From Chamaea fasciata (Eukaryota > Chordata > Aves > Passeriformes > Sylviidae), in NCBI GenBank assembly GCA_029207755.1, contig JARCOQ010000005.1, positions 50,929,563-50,993,562 on the forward strand: DNA of 64,000 bases, written 5' to 3'. Each line of letters opens with the position of its first letter. Positions within the stretch are counted from its first letter, which is position 1. Positions 28,801-39,864 of this stretch are shown one piece after another. Made by a program: the position numbers and the translations under genes. Below the pieces are notes generated by a model. It did no database searches, was not told the DNA's origin, and was given only the letters and a program-made list of their open reading frames with translations.

Positions 28801-31800
28801 CAGTAAGATCTTGGCACTGCCCTTAAAATTGACATTTCTTTTCATTAAGCTGATTGGCATAATTAACCAGTGGACACTGCCTGCAATGCTGTAGTTAAAT
28901 GTCAAACAGACCTCAGCATGATCTTCTGAACTTTTAAGATTTGCAGCCTCAGCAAAGACAGCTCACCAATGAAGTTGGGAGTTATCCCAGTCTTTTTTTT
29001 TTTTTTTTTTTAATATAATTCTCCTTTTCTTTTTACATACTACTTCATCTTATCCAGGTATTGCTGCAATGTGGTAGAAAGCACAGTAACAGCTCATTGT
29101 TTGTTCTTTTCCCAGCTACCTGAATATCAGACCTTTATGGTCTAAGAGCAGTAAACCACATCAAATAATAATAAAAAAAACCCAAAGAAGCCTTTTTAGG
29201 TGTAAGCTCATTTCACATAAATTTCCAGATACCAAGCAAAACTTCCCTAAATGGTTTCCTGTGAGTGCTGCACATCCATCCATGACTTAGAGCATAATGT
29301 GGTTTATACCCTTAGTAGTCTCTTGGGGCAATCCTGTCTCACCTGAGGATCTGCTCGTGCAAGGCTCTGTATGGAAGCAAATAAAGAAATCATTGCTGTA
29401 AACAGTTTTCTAGAAGACAAAATGCATGTCTGAAGTGTGGCTACAGTGAGAGCTAATACTCGATTTATTCCTCTCAGTTCCTCCACAGTGGAGGACGAGA
29501 CTTCCTGGAAGAAATCTTTGCCATATTTCTACTCAGTTGATGTTTTTCAGATGACCTTCCTGTCATACAAATTATTGGTCAGTGTTTTGAATATGGTCAA
29601 AACATTTGAGCTCAGGCAGTTGACATGAAACACAATTTTCACACACACATCTTCAGATCATATAATCACAGAATGGTTGGGGTTGGAAGGGACCTTAAAG
29701 ATCATCCAGTTTCACCCCTGTCTTGGGCAGGAACACCTTCCACTAGCCCAGCTTGCTCAGAGCCCCATCCAACCTGGCTTTGGACACTGCCAGGGATGGG
29801 GCAGCCACAGCTTCTCTGGGCAGCCTGTGCCAGGGCCTCACCACCCTCACAGGGAAGATTTTTTTCCATATACTGAAGAGTTTATTCTCTTAGCCTTTCT
29901 TTTTTCTGGCAGTTCCCATTAGTCCTAAGCACTTTAAAGATTTTGGGGAGTCAGCTTGAGGGGCAGCTTCAGATCTTTCCAGTCTAGCTGCATAATTTCT
30001 TTTTCCCAAGTTCCTAAAATGTATTAAAATATTCACAAAGCTTTGCCCCATGGTGCTTGCCCTACACAGGAAGATTAAGCTGAAATAATTTTAAAGCAGT
30101 AAAGATAAACTGCATTCAGTCAATGTGCACATAATTATTCAGAATGAAGGTGCCTTTAATCTGATGGTCTGCTTTGCTTCTAAAATGAAAGCCACTTTAA
30201 GAAGGAGTGTCTGAGGTTTTAGTGCTCTTTCCAGTTGCTTTGGCTGAGCTGCATAGTTCTGCTCTGAGCTGATGGACTCATTGTGTCTTTCTGTGCTGTG
30301 CTGAGTGCTTATCGCTGTGGCAGTCACGTCTGCGTGGGGAGAGACCAGCCTGGCACCATTCTCCCCCTGACTGCCGCCTTTGATTTGTCACAGCAACTGT
30401 GTTACCCTCTGGGCAGCTCAATATTTCACGTGAAAACAGCTCTGTTTTCCATGAAAATCAGCCTTTTAATGCTTTCCCTTGCCCTTACCCAGTCTGAGAG
30501 GATGTGGTGTCCTCTCAGAATTGACTGAGCCCTGTACATCACACTTTAAAACAACTGCCAGAGGCCTGTTTTACTCATGACCACTGGGACAACTGAAATA
30601 ATCCTGCAGGGTAGGACAGCATTACTGTCATCCACTTTTATATAAAAAAAAATAGTAAGAAAAGGCCAAGACACATGAGAGGACCTGAACCTACATTTCC
30701 CAAGTTCTCAAGCAGTTATGCTTCTGAAGCAAGACAACAGTGACAGGGAGCTGTTGGAGTGGGTCCTGAGGAGGGTCATAAAGATGGTTAGAGGGCTGGA
30801 GCATCTCTCCTGAGGACAGGTTGAGAGAGCCAGGACTGCTGAGGCTGGAGAAGAGAAGGCATGTGGATACCTATTAAACCCTGGTAGACAGTTTTTCAGT
30901 ACTTTAAGCAGACCAGTGGGAAAGAAGGGGAGGGACTCTTTATCATGGAGCCTAATCACAGGATGAGGGGGAATAGTTTCAAACCGAAAGAAAGTACATT
31001 TAGATTATATAGAAGGACATTCTTCCCTGCGAGGGTGGTGAGGCTCTGGCACAGGTTGCCCAGAGAAACTGTGGCTGCCCCATCCCTGGAAGTGTTCCAG
31101 GCCAGGTTGGATGGGGCTTGGGGCATCCTGGGATAGTGGAAGGTGTCCCTGTCCGTGGCATGGGTTGGAACAAGATGATCTTTAAGGTTCCTTCCAACCC
31201 AAACAACTCTGTGATTCTTTGGTTCCATCTGAAAACAGAAGTTGAGCAAATGACTTCTGAGCTCAGTGTCCATATTGCAGATGTGGTCACCAAATAATGG
31301 AGCTAATACCAAAAATCAGAGCCTTGCTTCAGTACACAGGTCAGGCTTGGGAGCAGAAGAGAAGTCCTGTGGCAGAAAGAGAAGTATCTACCTTGGGAAC
31401 AGAAGTACTGTACCTTTGTGGTGCTGGCTTCATGCTAGCTCAGATGGGCTTTTCCCTCCACAGCAGTACATGAGGTAGATGCAGCTTCCAACCCTTACCT
31501 TCCAAACCTTGGGTTAACCAGTGTGTTGAACATCAGTGGCAAACACATTTGCTCCCATGTTGGAGCCAGCAATAGAAGCCGGGTAGCTCCAGGCTCAAGA
31601 GGTCAGCCGGAGCAGTTTGGACCTGCTGAGCAAGTTCTCAACCTAGTGAGTAGCAGGGCACTGCTCAGGAGGAATTGCGGTGTTTGTTCACCTGGGTTGG
31701 TGGAAATACAAACCAGCAGCTTCTACATAAGGTCAGACCTCCTGCTCACCTCTGATGCTTTGATTCTTTGTTACAGAATGATGAAGATCATCAATCGGCT

Positions 31801-33741
31801 GCACAAGTCTATGACACTCCTGCAGTATTTCTCCACCCAGTCCTGGAACTGGTCTTCAGATAATATGAATATGTTAATGAGTCACCTTAACACAGAGGAC
31901 AAAAAGGTAAGTGTCTTGAATATGGGTTGCTAATCGCAGATTCTGTTCATCTGCAGCAATTATTTTTGGTGTACTGTTGAGCTTTTAAATGATATGTAGA
32001 TGATTGGGATTTATTTTAATTTGAAATAATTTATTTATTTCAGGAGCTTTCCATTCATTAGAGGAGAATGTGTTCAGGTCCCTTACAACCCAGCCTATTC
32101 TGTGAAAACTTCTTCCTCTCTACAAAGCCTTTCTTTGCTCTAAGAGACAGACAGCTGCCTGAAAGCTTGCTAACAATTTGTCCAGTATGAGCACCTAAAA
32201 TGAACTGAGGTAGTTGGCTCTGCAACGAGATTCTGTTTCTGCCAAAGTGACCCATATGCTGAACTTCTGTTGATCTAGCTGCCAAAAGAGAATGCAGCAC
32301 AGCTGAGAGTAACACTGATGCAGAGACACCTGTTGACTCAATGTCCAGTTGATTATTTACACATAATTCTGGTGACATGATAAAACTGCGTGGAGGTTTT
32401 CATTTGAATCTGTTTGCCTGTGTGAAATGCCATTTTTCTTCCATGATTCAGTGTGTGTGTGTGTGTGTACAAATACATGTATTTATGGAAAAGTTGCCAC
32501 CTGAAAGATAAACACCTTTATTTTCTGCCAGCTAGCACTACATTTCTGCTTGCTTTGCCCAGATTCCCAGCTCGGTGGGATATTAATCAGCAGCTGTGAA
32601 ACACAGTCTTGTAGTGTTTGGGAACTTGGTGGCTTTGGGAACTTGGTGGGTTTGAGAATTTCAGAGAGAGGGCCTTGTCAGGAACAGAGATCAATGAAGA
32701 ATTGATGCTTCAGGTGAACTGGTTTTGAGCTCTGGTGTTCAGCTTTTGCTCTTTGTCTTTAAATCCCAGTTATACAACTTCGATGTTCGCCAGCTGCACT
32801 GGTCAGAGTACATCGAGAGCTATTGCATAGGTGCTAAGAAGTACTTGCTAAATGAGGACATGGCTGGCATTCCAGCAGCAAAGCAGCATCTACGCAAGTA
32901 AGTCACACCCAGGGATAAGAGATTAGAGCTCCTGGCTACCTTTGGGGAAAATAAGTCTAGCTACATTGCAAAATTATTATTATTATTGATTAAAATGGAG
33001 ATAACTTATTTCTTATCACAGTGATTTGTCAGTTTTTACAAACATAGAATCAGGGAATAGTTTGCCATAGCAAGGAATACTGAAAGGAATAAAATGATCA
33101 TCATTCATGGATCATTTTTAGGAGGTTTATAAGGACTTCAAGAATGGGCTAGTGACTGCCTCAGACTGTGGGCTGTGGCACAGTGATAAAGTTTACCTTA
33201 AAATAAAAGGGCTCTTATAAAAATGGAACAAGTCTTGAGGTCTTTCCCTTAGTCAGGCACTGGGAAAATGAGAATTAGAGAACCACAGAAGCTTTTGCTT
33301 GACAGAAAGAAGACAGGATCATTAGGATCTGGAAAATGCAGTAATACCACTGAAATTGATGCTGTAAACTAACCCACTCCCCCCAAAAGAACAAAAAATC
33401 CCAGTGGCGCAGTGTTGCAACAGTGAAGACCATTTATGATCATCATGTAATTTCACAACTCTAAAGACCCAGGGCCACTTGTAAACAGGATTTATTCCTG
33501 AACTACCTGTAGGAAGTGCAGGGGGCTGGTGAGCTACTTGGTGTTTGTGTGTTTCTTGATAAGATGCCTCTTTCCCAGGCTGAGGAACATCCGATACGCG
33601 TTCAACACCACCCTCCTCGTGATCATCTGGCGCATCTTCATCGCCAGGTCGCAGATGGCTCGAAACATCTGGTACTTTGTGGTGAGCCTCTGCTACAAGT
33701 TCCTGTCCTACTTCAGGGCATCCAGCACCCTCAGGCACTGA
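8698..33741 (+). CDS. FAR2: Fatty acyl-CoA reductase, FAR2-like (5' part missing, 10 exons)
   Basis: Spliced CDS of ten exons: 8698-8873, 11739-11918, 17114-17291, 18417-18461, 23163-23281, 24342-24409, 27738-27909, 31777-31906, 32770-32897, 33579-33741. All borders are AG/GT, all phases agree, and the sum is 452 codons plus TGA. The family reduces long-chain acyl-CoA to fatty alcohol with NADPH at the peroxisomal membrane, feeding ether-lipid and wax synthesis. Seen in order: [15 protein letters not shown], the catalytic YxxxK (YTYTK), RPSIVGASW, the C-terminal FAR_C region, and a hydrophobic tail ending [13 protein letters not shown]. Family members have about 515 residues, so about 63 (start and Rossmann glycine motif) lie upstream of this window. 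FAR2-like residues include [19 protein letters not shown] and KKYLLxEDMAGIP. FAR1-like ones include [24 protein letters not shown]. Bird FAR1 should be nearly identical to mammalian FAR1, so FAR2 or a third paralogue fits better. The family call is near certain; the symbol is about 70% sure. Confidence 0.93.
10370..10600 (+). repeat. Possible old CR1/L2-like LINE fragment
   Basis: Contains a phrase of the type 'collected/observed as CTGTTCACCACTTCTCAGAA then GGGATGCAG', as found in the region upstream of the 3' end in amniote LINEs. Highly decayed; limits uncertain. Confidence 0.3.
11068..11313 (+). mobile_element. CR1 LINE 3'-end fragment
   Basis: Sense-orientation CR1 3' block, including the CCCATCCCTGGAAGTGTTCA-type and GGATGATCTTTAAGGTCCCT-type motifs, ending near a short CTATGA-type terminal repeat. 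About 245 bp. Confidence 0.85.
11739..11918 (+). CDS. FAR2: FAR exon, visible exon 2
   Basis: 180 nt, phase 2 in and 2 out, between TTCCTTAG and GTAAGT. Encodes [20 protein letters not shown], then [13 protein letters not shown] with the catalytic-site serine of the extended short-chain reductase fold, then [14 protein letters not shown]. The split codons rebuild K and E cleanly. Confidence 0.93.
12670..12915 (-). mobile_element. CR1 LINE 3'-end fragment, older subfamily
   Basis: Reverse-oriented CR1 terminus (AATCATTTAGGTTGGAAAAG), followed by diverged blocks including CACCATGTCCTTGGGCAGCC. It differs in sequence from the other copies here, which points to another CR1 subfamily. Confidence 0.8.
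13440..13740 (-). repeat. Possible ancient CR1-like repeat
   Basis: Has a CCCTGGCCCAGTATCTTGCC-like phrase and, at its end, a GCAGTATTCCAGGTGTGGTC-like phrase. Both recur in amniote LINE sequence. Decayed, so the family and ends are uncertain. Confidence 0.4.
13822..13972. repeat. GATA microsatellite with T/G-rich flank
   Basis: GATA units to about 13898, then a G/T-rich run of GTTTG and T stretches to 13972. Confidence 0.95.
14007..14034. repeat. Four tandem copies of AGCTGTG
   Basis: Four exact 7-bp units in a row within a FAR intron. Confidence 0.95.
17114..17291 (+). CDS. FAR2: FAR exon, visible exon 3 (catalytic YxxxK)
   Basis: 178 nt, phase 2 in and 0 out, between CTTGTAG and GTAAGC. 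Encodes [18 protein letters not shown], then [13 protein letters not shown], which carries the Tyr-x-x-x-Lys catalytic pair, then [20 protein letters not shown]. An open frame reads on past the donor for some 90 codons, but with no similarity to FAR. Confidence 0.93.
18417..18461 (+). CDS. FAR2: FAR micro-exon, visible exon 4 (45 nt)
   Basis: Exactly 15 codons, phase 0 on both sides, between TTTTCCACAG and GTACGT. Encodes [15 protein letters not shown], matching the conserved [11 protein letters not shown] / GWVDNINGPNG stretch of FAR1 and FAR2. Too short for routine ORF calling; placed by phase and by the flanking exons. Confidence 0.92.
18462..23162 (+). other. FAR intron after the micro-exon
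   Basis: About 4.7 kb, with the preceding intron at 17292-18416. Mostly unique AT-rich sequence. I see no clear LINE fragment and no convincing exon; the short open frames have no family motif. Confidence 0.65.
23163..23281 (+). CDS. FAR2: FAR exon, visible exon 5
   Basis: 119 nt, phase 0 in and 2 out, between GTCCCACAG and GTGGGA. Encodes [20 protein letters not shown] then [19 protein letters not shown]. The segments VADMIPVD and GWYTAVHR are close to FAR2; GKGILRT is closer to FAR1. Confidence 0.93.
24342..24409 (+). CDS. FAR2: FAR exon, visible exon 6 (68 nt)
   Basis: Phase 2 in and 1 out, between TTTTCCAG and GTAAGG. Encodes [20 protein letters not shown] then EM, with the conserved VYNCTTG and NPFxWGE of FAR1. 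The split codons give Arg at the start and Gly at the end. Confidence 0.92.
24410..27737 (+). other. FAR intron after visible exon 6
   Basis: Unique sequence with one short CR1 3'-end scrap near 24535-24600. No other element recognised. Confidence 0.65.
24535..24600 (+). mobile_element. Short CR1 3'-end scrap
   Basis: About 65 bp resembling the last segment of CR1 (AAACCAAACCATTCTAGGATTCTGTGAT-type ending, sense orientation). Confidence 0.45.
27738..27909 (+). CDS. FAR2: FAR exon, visible exon 7 (start of FAR_C domain)
   Basis: 172 nt, phase 1 in and 2 out, between CCCTTGCAG and GTAAGA. Encodes [20 protein letters not shown], then [20 protein letters not shown], then [24 protein letters not shown] is FAR1-like; RLTGRKPRM is FAR2-like. 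Confidence 0.93.
28993..29011. repeat. T19 homopolymer
   Basis: Nineteen T in a FAR intron, not attached to a recognised element. Confidence 0.85.
29654..29880 (-). mobile_element. CR1 LINE 3'-end fragment
   Basis: Opens with ATAATCACAGAATGGTTGGG and continues through the standard reverse-oriented CR1 3' blocks to the CACCCTCACAGGGAAGA motif. About 225 bp and well preserved. Confidence 0.9.
30745..31228 (+). mobile_element. CR1 LINE 3' region, long copy
   Basis: About 480 bp in sense orientation. Includes the upstream GAGGGCTGGAGCATCTCTCC-type block, the AGGATGAGGGGGAATAG block, the GAGGCTCTGGCACAGGTTGC block and the AACTCTGTGATTCTTTGG-type terminus. It is the most complete copy inside the FAR gene. 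Confidence 0.92.
31777..31906 (+). CDS. FAR2: FAR exon, visible exon 8 (FAR_C domain)
   Basis: 130 nt, phase 2 in and 0 out, between TTTGTTACAG and GTAAGT. Encodes [20 protein letters not shown], then [20 protein letters not shown] and KK. Matches the MMKxIxRLHK and LNxEDKK signatures of the family. Confidence 0.93.
32451..32468. repeat. GT microsatellite
   Basis: Nine GT units in a FAR intron. Confidence 0.9.
32770..32897 (+). CDS. FAR2: FAR exon, visible exon 9 (FAR_C domain)
   Basis: 128 nt, phase 0 in and 2 out, between AATCCCAG and GTAAGT. Encodes [19 protein letters not shown] then [27 protein letters not shown] and KKYLLxEDMAGIP match FAR2 better than FAR1. Confidence 0.93.
33579..33741 (+). 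CDS. FAR2: FAR last coding exon and stop
   Basis: 163 nt, phase 2 in, ending in TGA. Encodes [20 protein letters not shown], then [20 protein letters not shown], then [13 protein letters not shown]. The hydrophobic run is the membrane-anchoring tail of FAR proteins. This exon is nearly identical to mammalian FAR1 apart from the RASSTL ending, which is FAR2-like. Confidence 0.95.
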
Positions 33742-34250
33742 AGGCATCCATCAGCAACCAGCCTCTTCCAGAAGGACCTCCATCTCCTCTAATCAGCAAC
33801 TGTGGGCATTGGGGTCTGAAAGTAGCAGAAAAATCCACTCCCTCCAACAGCAGCTGGCATTTATTGTGCACTGTTACATGCTCACCTTTTTAATTTTAAC
33901 TAATGCTTTAATACATGGTGGTCTTTCTTCCATAGGACCAGGCCAATTTTTAAAGCCATAACTGAAGCTTTAGGAACACCTCAAGCGGGGACCTCTCATC
34001 TAGAGTCTGATGTGCAAGAGTAAGGATTAACCAAAGTCATCGTCTTCCCACTTACTACTCTCTAGGCTATCTTAATCCCATCTTCTTCCTCAGAGGAGGC
34101 AAATTTAAAGCATGACCTTGGAAGACAAGGATGCCACCAGAGAAGACTCAGCCAAGGAAATTAACATGTAAGAGGTCTTCTAAAGCAGCTGTTCCTTCAT
34201 TCTCATTCAGTGAAATGCTTCCTTATTAAAAGAAAAAAAAAAAAAAAAAA
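33742..34250 (+). other. FAR 3' untranslated region, approximate
   Basis: Non-coding sequence directly after the FAR stop. An ATTAAA at 34225-34230, followed at once by an A-rich run, is the first plausible poly(A) signal, but such a run could also be a genomic A-tract. The true end cannot be fixed without transcript data. Confidence 0.35.
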
Positions 34251-37200
34251 AGAAAAAGGAAAGATTGAACCTTTTCAGTTTTTCAGAACTTAGGAGGGGG
34301 GGAAAGATCAATCACATGAGGCCAGTTAACACACAGAACCGTTTTCAGATCTTGTCTTGTATTGCTGCTGAGGACTGATGCTTTCAAGCCACACCTGAAG
34401 ACACACATAGAATTCATGCACCTGTGTTAACTCTGCTCACTCACAAGCTGCTTTTTTACAGAGAGGTCTTCTTTTCTCCCTGTGGTTAAGGATTCAGTCT
34501 GTTAAAAAATTCCTGGTCTTGCATTTATCACATTTGCTTGGAACATTTTCGGGATCTTGAAAAATGCTGTATTAACCCTGAGAATGAAGAGAAGACTTCA
34601 TAAAAATTGGAAGAAGAATACAGAAACCTGTCATTATTTTTGAAGTATAGGTCTTTTTTCCTCGGCAGGAAATCTCTCTCCTTGTAGCTGAAAACCAGCC
34701 TGATACTGGGCTTTCATTACAGTTAAATCACTTTGCAGTTGATCATTTCCACTGGCAAAGAAAGTGGAAAGACACACATGGAGGAAACATCATTGGGCCT
34801 GTTCTGCTGCCACTCCTGTCAGCAGGCAGTAAAAAGTCTGAAACTTGTTTTTTTTGAGAATAGGTTAAATGTTGGATTTAATGATCTTAAAGATCTTTTC
34901 TGACCTAAGCAGCTCTGTGATTCTTTGACTTCTCTGTAAGGTCAGGCAACTGTGAAGGTAACATACTTTGCCCTGCAGTTTAGAATTTTCAGAATTTGAT
35001 TTTTCAGAGTTTTAGAATTAAATTGCAGTTTAGAAAGGAAGCCAAGGACCTTCTCAATGGCTCGTGGCTGTTGGAGATCCTTGTTTCTTGTAGTGAATTA
35101 TAAATTCCTGTGGGGGCAGAGAGAGAGAGCCTTCTTCCAAGTAGCAACAACAGCAACAAATTTTACTGTTGTCAGATTTTAAGAGTCAGATCTTACACCA
35201 AAATATTTTTTATTCAGATAACACCGAATAAGGACTTTTAAGATGATCAGTCTTCAATGCAGCACCCAATTTCTCTAGTCTTATGTCATGCCATCTGTCT
35301 GAAAAACTGTGACACAGTTGCTCTTTTGTGAGCTGAGTAGAGGAGAGAGTATTTACAAACCTGGCGTTCCTCAAAAATTATACTTGGTTTTGGTAGTGAA
35401 GGTAAGAGCAAATTATGACAGTGTATTTATATCTGAGCACTTCAAGCTGGTTCAGAAATCTTTCTAAAGGTTGAATTAATTAATCTTGTCCCATATTCCC
35501 CAGAGGTCTGGTTCCAAGCAATTGCCAAAGGATGCCTGCAGCAGAACCTGACCAGAAATTTGGTGTCCAGGATGGCAGGGCTCTGGCATTGCCTGCCACA
35601 GACCTCTGTGTTTGTCACACACTGCTTTTGATCTGTGCTTAAATAGGTCAAGCACCCAGTTTACAAAGATGCAAATTTCTGAAGCTCTTGCCTTGGAAAT
35701 GTGCTTCCTGTAGTGAAACTGGTTGTTGAGTGTGTGTTTTGCAGCTTCAGGGCTGGAAAGGTGTCAGCACCTGGGAAACCTTGGAGCTATGTGTTCAGGG
35801 GCTGGGGACCAACGTTCTCTTGTCCTGCGCTGCCACAGCAATATTTTGGTAAAGGTTGTGGCATTGTACTTTGCTACCTGGGTGGGGCTGAGGCAGGTTG
35901 CTGCAGGGATTCCTCCAGGAAGAGTGCATTCTCTCAGTTACATAATCGGGTCGTCAGGCAGCTTGCAGTCCTCACAGGAAAGGCTAAAAACAAAGCTAAC
36001 CAAAACTGTAGATCACTTCGAAGCAAACTTCCATTCAAACATAAGGAAATAATTTCAACACTTATCTTGAAAGTCTTTTTAAGTGCCTGCCTTATGGACA
36101 AAGATAAGCAACAGTAAAGGGGGTCATAAGTCTTGGGCTGTGCACATGACAGACAAAAGCTTGGGTCTCAGAAAAGTCAAAGGTACAGAGCTGCTACACC
36201 AACATCAGTCAGCTTTCCTGAGAGTAAAGTGTCCCACCTTTTATTCCCCTGCCCTACGCATGCCAGGAATTCCTCACAATATGCCTAGAGGCATTCACAG
36301 TTGTGTGCACTGTCTGTATTGTCCCCACAAGTCTGAGGTGTATTTTTTGCCCCCCTGAGCATATCCAGACCTGGTTTTCTGAACACACAAAAAGGTGCTG
36401 CACTCACAACAGTGGTGGTGTGACATTTTAAGGCTCTTCAGCGTTTTGCTGAAGGAAACAGCCGCAGAAAAGCTACTCAGCCCTGAAGAAGCAGCAGGAG
36501 TTGTTTGGGTTGGAAAAACAGAGTTGTTGCAGATGGTGTCTGCTCTTCTGGAGACCTTTCATAGCCCACACAGCATTGTCAACAGCTGGCTCCAGAGCTC
36601 TGGCCTTGCCTGGGGCAGATCAAGCTGTTAGCTTGTCTTAACACACACGTAACATGCAGGGGAACTTGAATCTTTAATCCATGTTCTTGTGGCTTGAGAT
36701 GTTTCCAGCTGCTTGTCTGAAGCCCAGACAAAATTCAAAAAGTGCCAGTTGTGACTGTCATCACAGGGAGCTGGGCATACAAACTTGTTCTCACCTCGAG
36801 CAGTGGCTGATGTTTGATGATTTACTTCGTGCTCCTCAGTGGATTTGTTTGTGCTCTGAAGAAACCCAAGCCTTTGGGGGAAATACCTGAAAGAAACACT
36901 GAATATCATTTCACCATCAGCAATGGGCAGAAGCTCGCAATTAACAAGTATCCTTTTCTAATTAAACAGCGATAACAAAACAAACAAACCACAACAAATC
37001 CCTACAATTAATCTGTGTTTTAACTGCCTTTTGAATGACAACCAAAACTGTTTATCTTCAGCATGTCTGTTACTAAAAAATAAAACGTCTTACCCCTCCA
37101 CCCTCCTCTGTTCCTTGTGAAGAAACAATTCTTCCACAGTAGGGAGGGAGGGGTAATAGACCCACTGATAAATCACAGGTTGTTGGCCCATTACCCACCT

Positions 37201-39200
37201 CCTGCAGAAATGTGTTCTTTTACATTTTCTAAGGAAACATGAGTACTTCTGCCCATGTGTACAGCTGCATCTTCCAGCACCAGACAACAGACGTGGTAAA
37301 AGCAGTGGAGCTCATCCTGAAATGCCAGGCTGTGCTTGTTTGGCGTGCCCTGTTCCACTTCAGTTCACCACCAAGTGATTAAAACACACCCTCATTTCCA
37401 GTGTAAAAGGAACCTAACCCGTAGTTGTTAATTGAGTCATTATCATGAATAAGCAACTGGGAAAAGAGGGAGGGGGGCATCCTTTTGTTTGTAAATAAGC
37501 TACAGCTTCATGGTTGAAAGCATGCTGTTGCTCTGCCAGCGTTGACGTTCTACCGCTGAAAGCAAGGATGAACTTTCAGTACAATTTTAGTACAATTGGA
37601 CCCCTTATTCTAGCACAGAGCAAATAACATTCCCCAGAAGGTAAGTGGTGAACATCCCATTACATGGTGCTAAATATTGGTATGAAAGTGGTACAGATTT
37701 ACTTAAAAAGAATTAAAATCCAAAAAATAAAGCGTATTTGGGGAATAATTAAAGATGTAATATCCCACTTTCCTCTATTGCTTAAATGCCAACTACGAAT
37801 TGTTTTTTCAGATGAACATGAAGCCACTTACAAAAGGTTTCTTGTCCTTACATGACCCTGGCAAACGCCAGTTTATAGTAAAATATGTACTCTCCCACTG
37901 TCCAGAGTTTCTACGGTTCTATCTGCTATTTCTATCCTCTTGTTAGCTACGAGACAACTTCCTGTTATAAATCTTAATTACAGAGTTTCTAATGTTAAGG
38001 CGTAACCTTTTGAGCTCTCAAATCAGATAAAATTATCAAACCACAAATTACATGAACCTCAGCCATAAAATTGTTAATATGATGTTTATGTTATTTGAAA
38101 CATTTAATAAAACAAAATATTTTAAAGCTATGGTCACTTTGCATTGCTTGGTTTGCTAGAGGAGGTGGTTACTTGCTGGCCATCGCAGTTGAGCAGAGGG
38201 GGCTTCTCCAGCACATCTGCCCACATCTGCAGCACAGCTGTTGGTGGAACGGCAGCCCCACCTACAGGAGGGAAACCCAAATTTTCAAGGCTGTGATAGA
38301 CTGTTAACCCTGATAACAGAAGACTGGGAGGTCCTGCTGTGATGAGTGTCCTGTGGAAACTCACAGGGATAGGTCTGCAGCAAAGGACAATTGGGAGTAA
38401 CCCAGCCAACTTCGCTGAACAACATCCCATTTTTTAAATTTTTACCCCGTTTTTTTTTAAGTGTAGAGACCTCACCTCATTTTGTTAGTTTTCTGTCAAG
38501 CAAGAGTAGATAATGTCTAGAAATTATCTCTCACTTCCTTGCAATACAGCAGATTTAAGTGAGAGGAAAAGAGACAGCATTATCATGACCCTCTCCTTAA
38601 TGAAAATTATTTCCAATCCTGAAATACAGGGCATACATCAAAGATACCACTTTCATTTCTTTAGCAAATATTTCCTTAAAATATAATTTTCCATTTTTTA
38701 TATGTAAATGTGATCTTCATGGAGAAAAAAAAGAATCAATTTTCCATTAAGATGCATCAATGAATTAAAGCCATCAGCAAGAAAGTTTGAATTCTTTCCA
38801 AGGAAGAGATTTTAAGGTCAACCTGCGGACTTCAATATTTAAAGGTTTTCTTCTGACATTCTAATTGCCCAGTATTATCAAGGCAAATAATCAATTAAAT
38901 AAATGAGGAAATTTGCATTAATCTTCTTTTTTTAGGGGAAACAAAAATAGGGGCGGAGGAAAATGACGTAAAGTAGGACAAGTCCTTAGCTGATACGCTG
39001 TAGGTCCCACGACAGAATAAGCACCAGGTGTCAAGGGAAGGCATCCCAGCCAATTTGCAATTTTCCCTATCTCCCTCAGTTAAGGACAACTGGTGTTCAG
39101 TAAGAACTGAGCCCACAGCTCCCTCTTCCTAACTCCCAGGATGATTTGGCTGTGAAATGTGCTCCAGAACAGTGATAAATTGGATTTCTCAACTCATGCC
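34251..39200. other. Intergenic stretch downstream of FAR
   Basis: About 5 kb of unique sequence apart from the CR1 scrap at 34868-34930. Open frames at 35.7-36.1, 36.4-36.9 and 38.1-38.4 kb have no family motif or convincing splice context. I see no gene here. Confidence 0.55.
34868..34930 (+). mobile_element. Short CR1 3'-end fragment
   Basis: About 60 bp in sense orientation, with TTGGATTTAATGATCTTAAA and a GCTCTGTGATTCTTTGA terminus. Confidence 0.65.
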
Positions 39201-39204
39201 CTAC

Positions 39205-39430
39205 CTATGGAATGGATACCACAGCAAAGGAAGCTGAATCAAGCCAGAGCCAGGAGAGGGCCACACACTCATCTACTACTCCTGCCACAGGTGCCCTGAT
39301 GATACAAATTCCTGCAGCTGCCTGCACTGCAGTCTCAGAGGTGACTTGCTCCTTCCAGGGAAGCAGCAGATAACACCCAGCCCCAGATGCAAGAGCCACA
39401 GCAAAAGTACACAGCAAAGAAATGCATCTT
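39205..39430 (-). other. Candidate minus-strand exon, hydrophobic (MS4A-like?)
   Basis: Open segment after a CATTTATAG acceptor, reading RCISLLCTFAVALASGAGCY then LLLPWKEQ and, further on, ALSWLWLDSASFAVVSIP before a stop. Two hydrophobic stretches fit membrane helices. Together with the segment at 39865-40015 it could be an MS4A-type gene or relic. The phase does not join simply, so it may be non-coding. Confidence 0.18.
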
Positions 39431-39864
39431 CTATAAATGAAGATTAGGCAAGAGGGGATCAAGGAGCTCTGGAGCTGCCAATGTGATCCATCTTTTCCCA
39501 GTTTTCCCTGATCAAGGTATGCAGAGAGCTTTGCAGAGGGCTTTCAAACAGGAATTCCCACCTCAGCTTGTGCCCTAACTTCTGTATTCCTGATTCAATT
39601 CTCACTGAAAGCTCCTCCTCTCCATCTGGGGCTCATAACCACTCTAGAGAATACAAACCGTTGAGAACCACTGGCTTGCAAATATGGATTTGAAACATTG
39701 ACAAGCTTTGCTTATTTCTTTGAAGGTTTTTTCCAACATCAGTGATCCTGTGAAATGTGAGGGGTTTTCCTTATCAGAAGTGAGACAAAATTCTGAGAGA
39801 AAAGATCCCAGGCAACATCCACTGCCCCAGGGCACAAAAAGCAAGTCAAAATCCTGTTCCTCAC

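Larger units (their letters stand above)
27910..31776 (+). other. FAR intron after visible exon 7
   Basis: Contains two strong CR1 fragments in opposite orientations (29654-29880 minus, 30745-31228 plus) and a T-run at 28993-29011. The remaining FAR introns (31907-32769 and 32898-33578) hold only a short GT microsatellite at 32451-32468 and a doubtful CR1 scrap near 33040. Confidence 0.65.

Noticed and set aside
33037..33100. CR1-like opening (AGAATCAGGGAATAGTTTG)
   Set aside because: Only about 20 bases resemble the CR1 terminus and the rest does not follow, so I do not annotate it as an element.
33322..33747. Minus-strand open frame of 141 codons over the last FAR exon
   Set aside because: Shadow of the FAR exon on the other strand; the FAR frame is clearly the conserved one.
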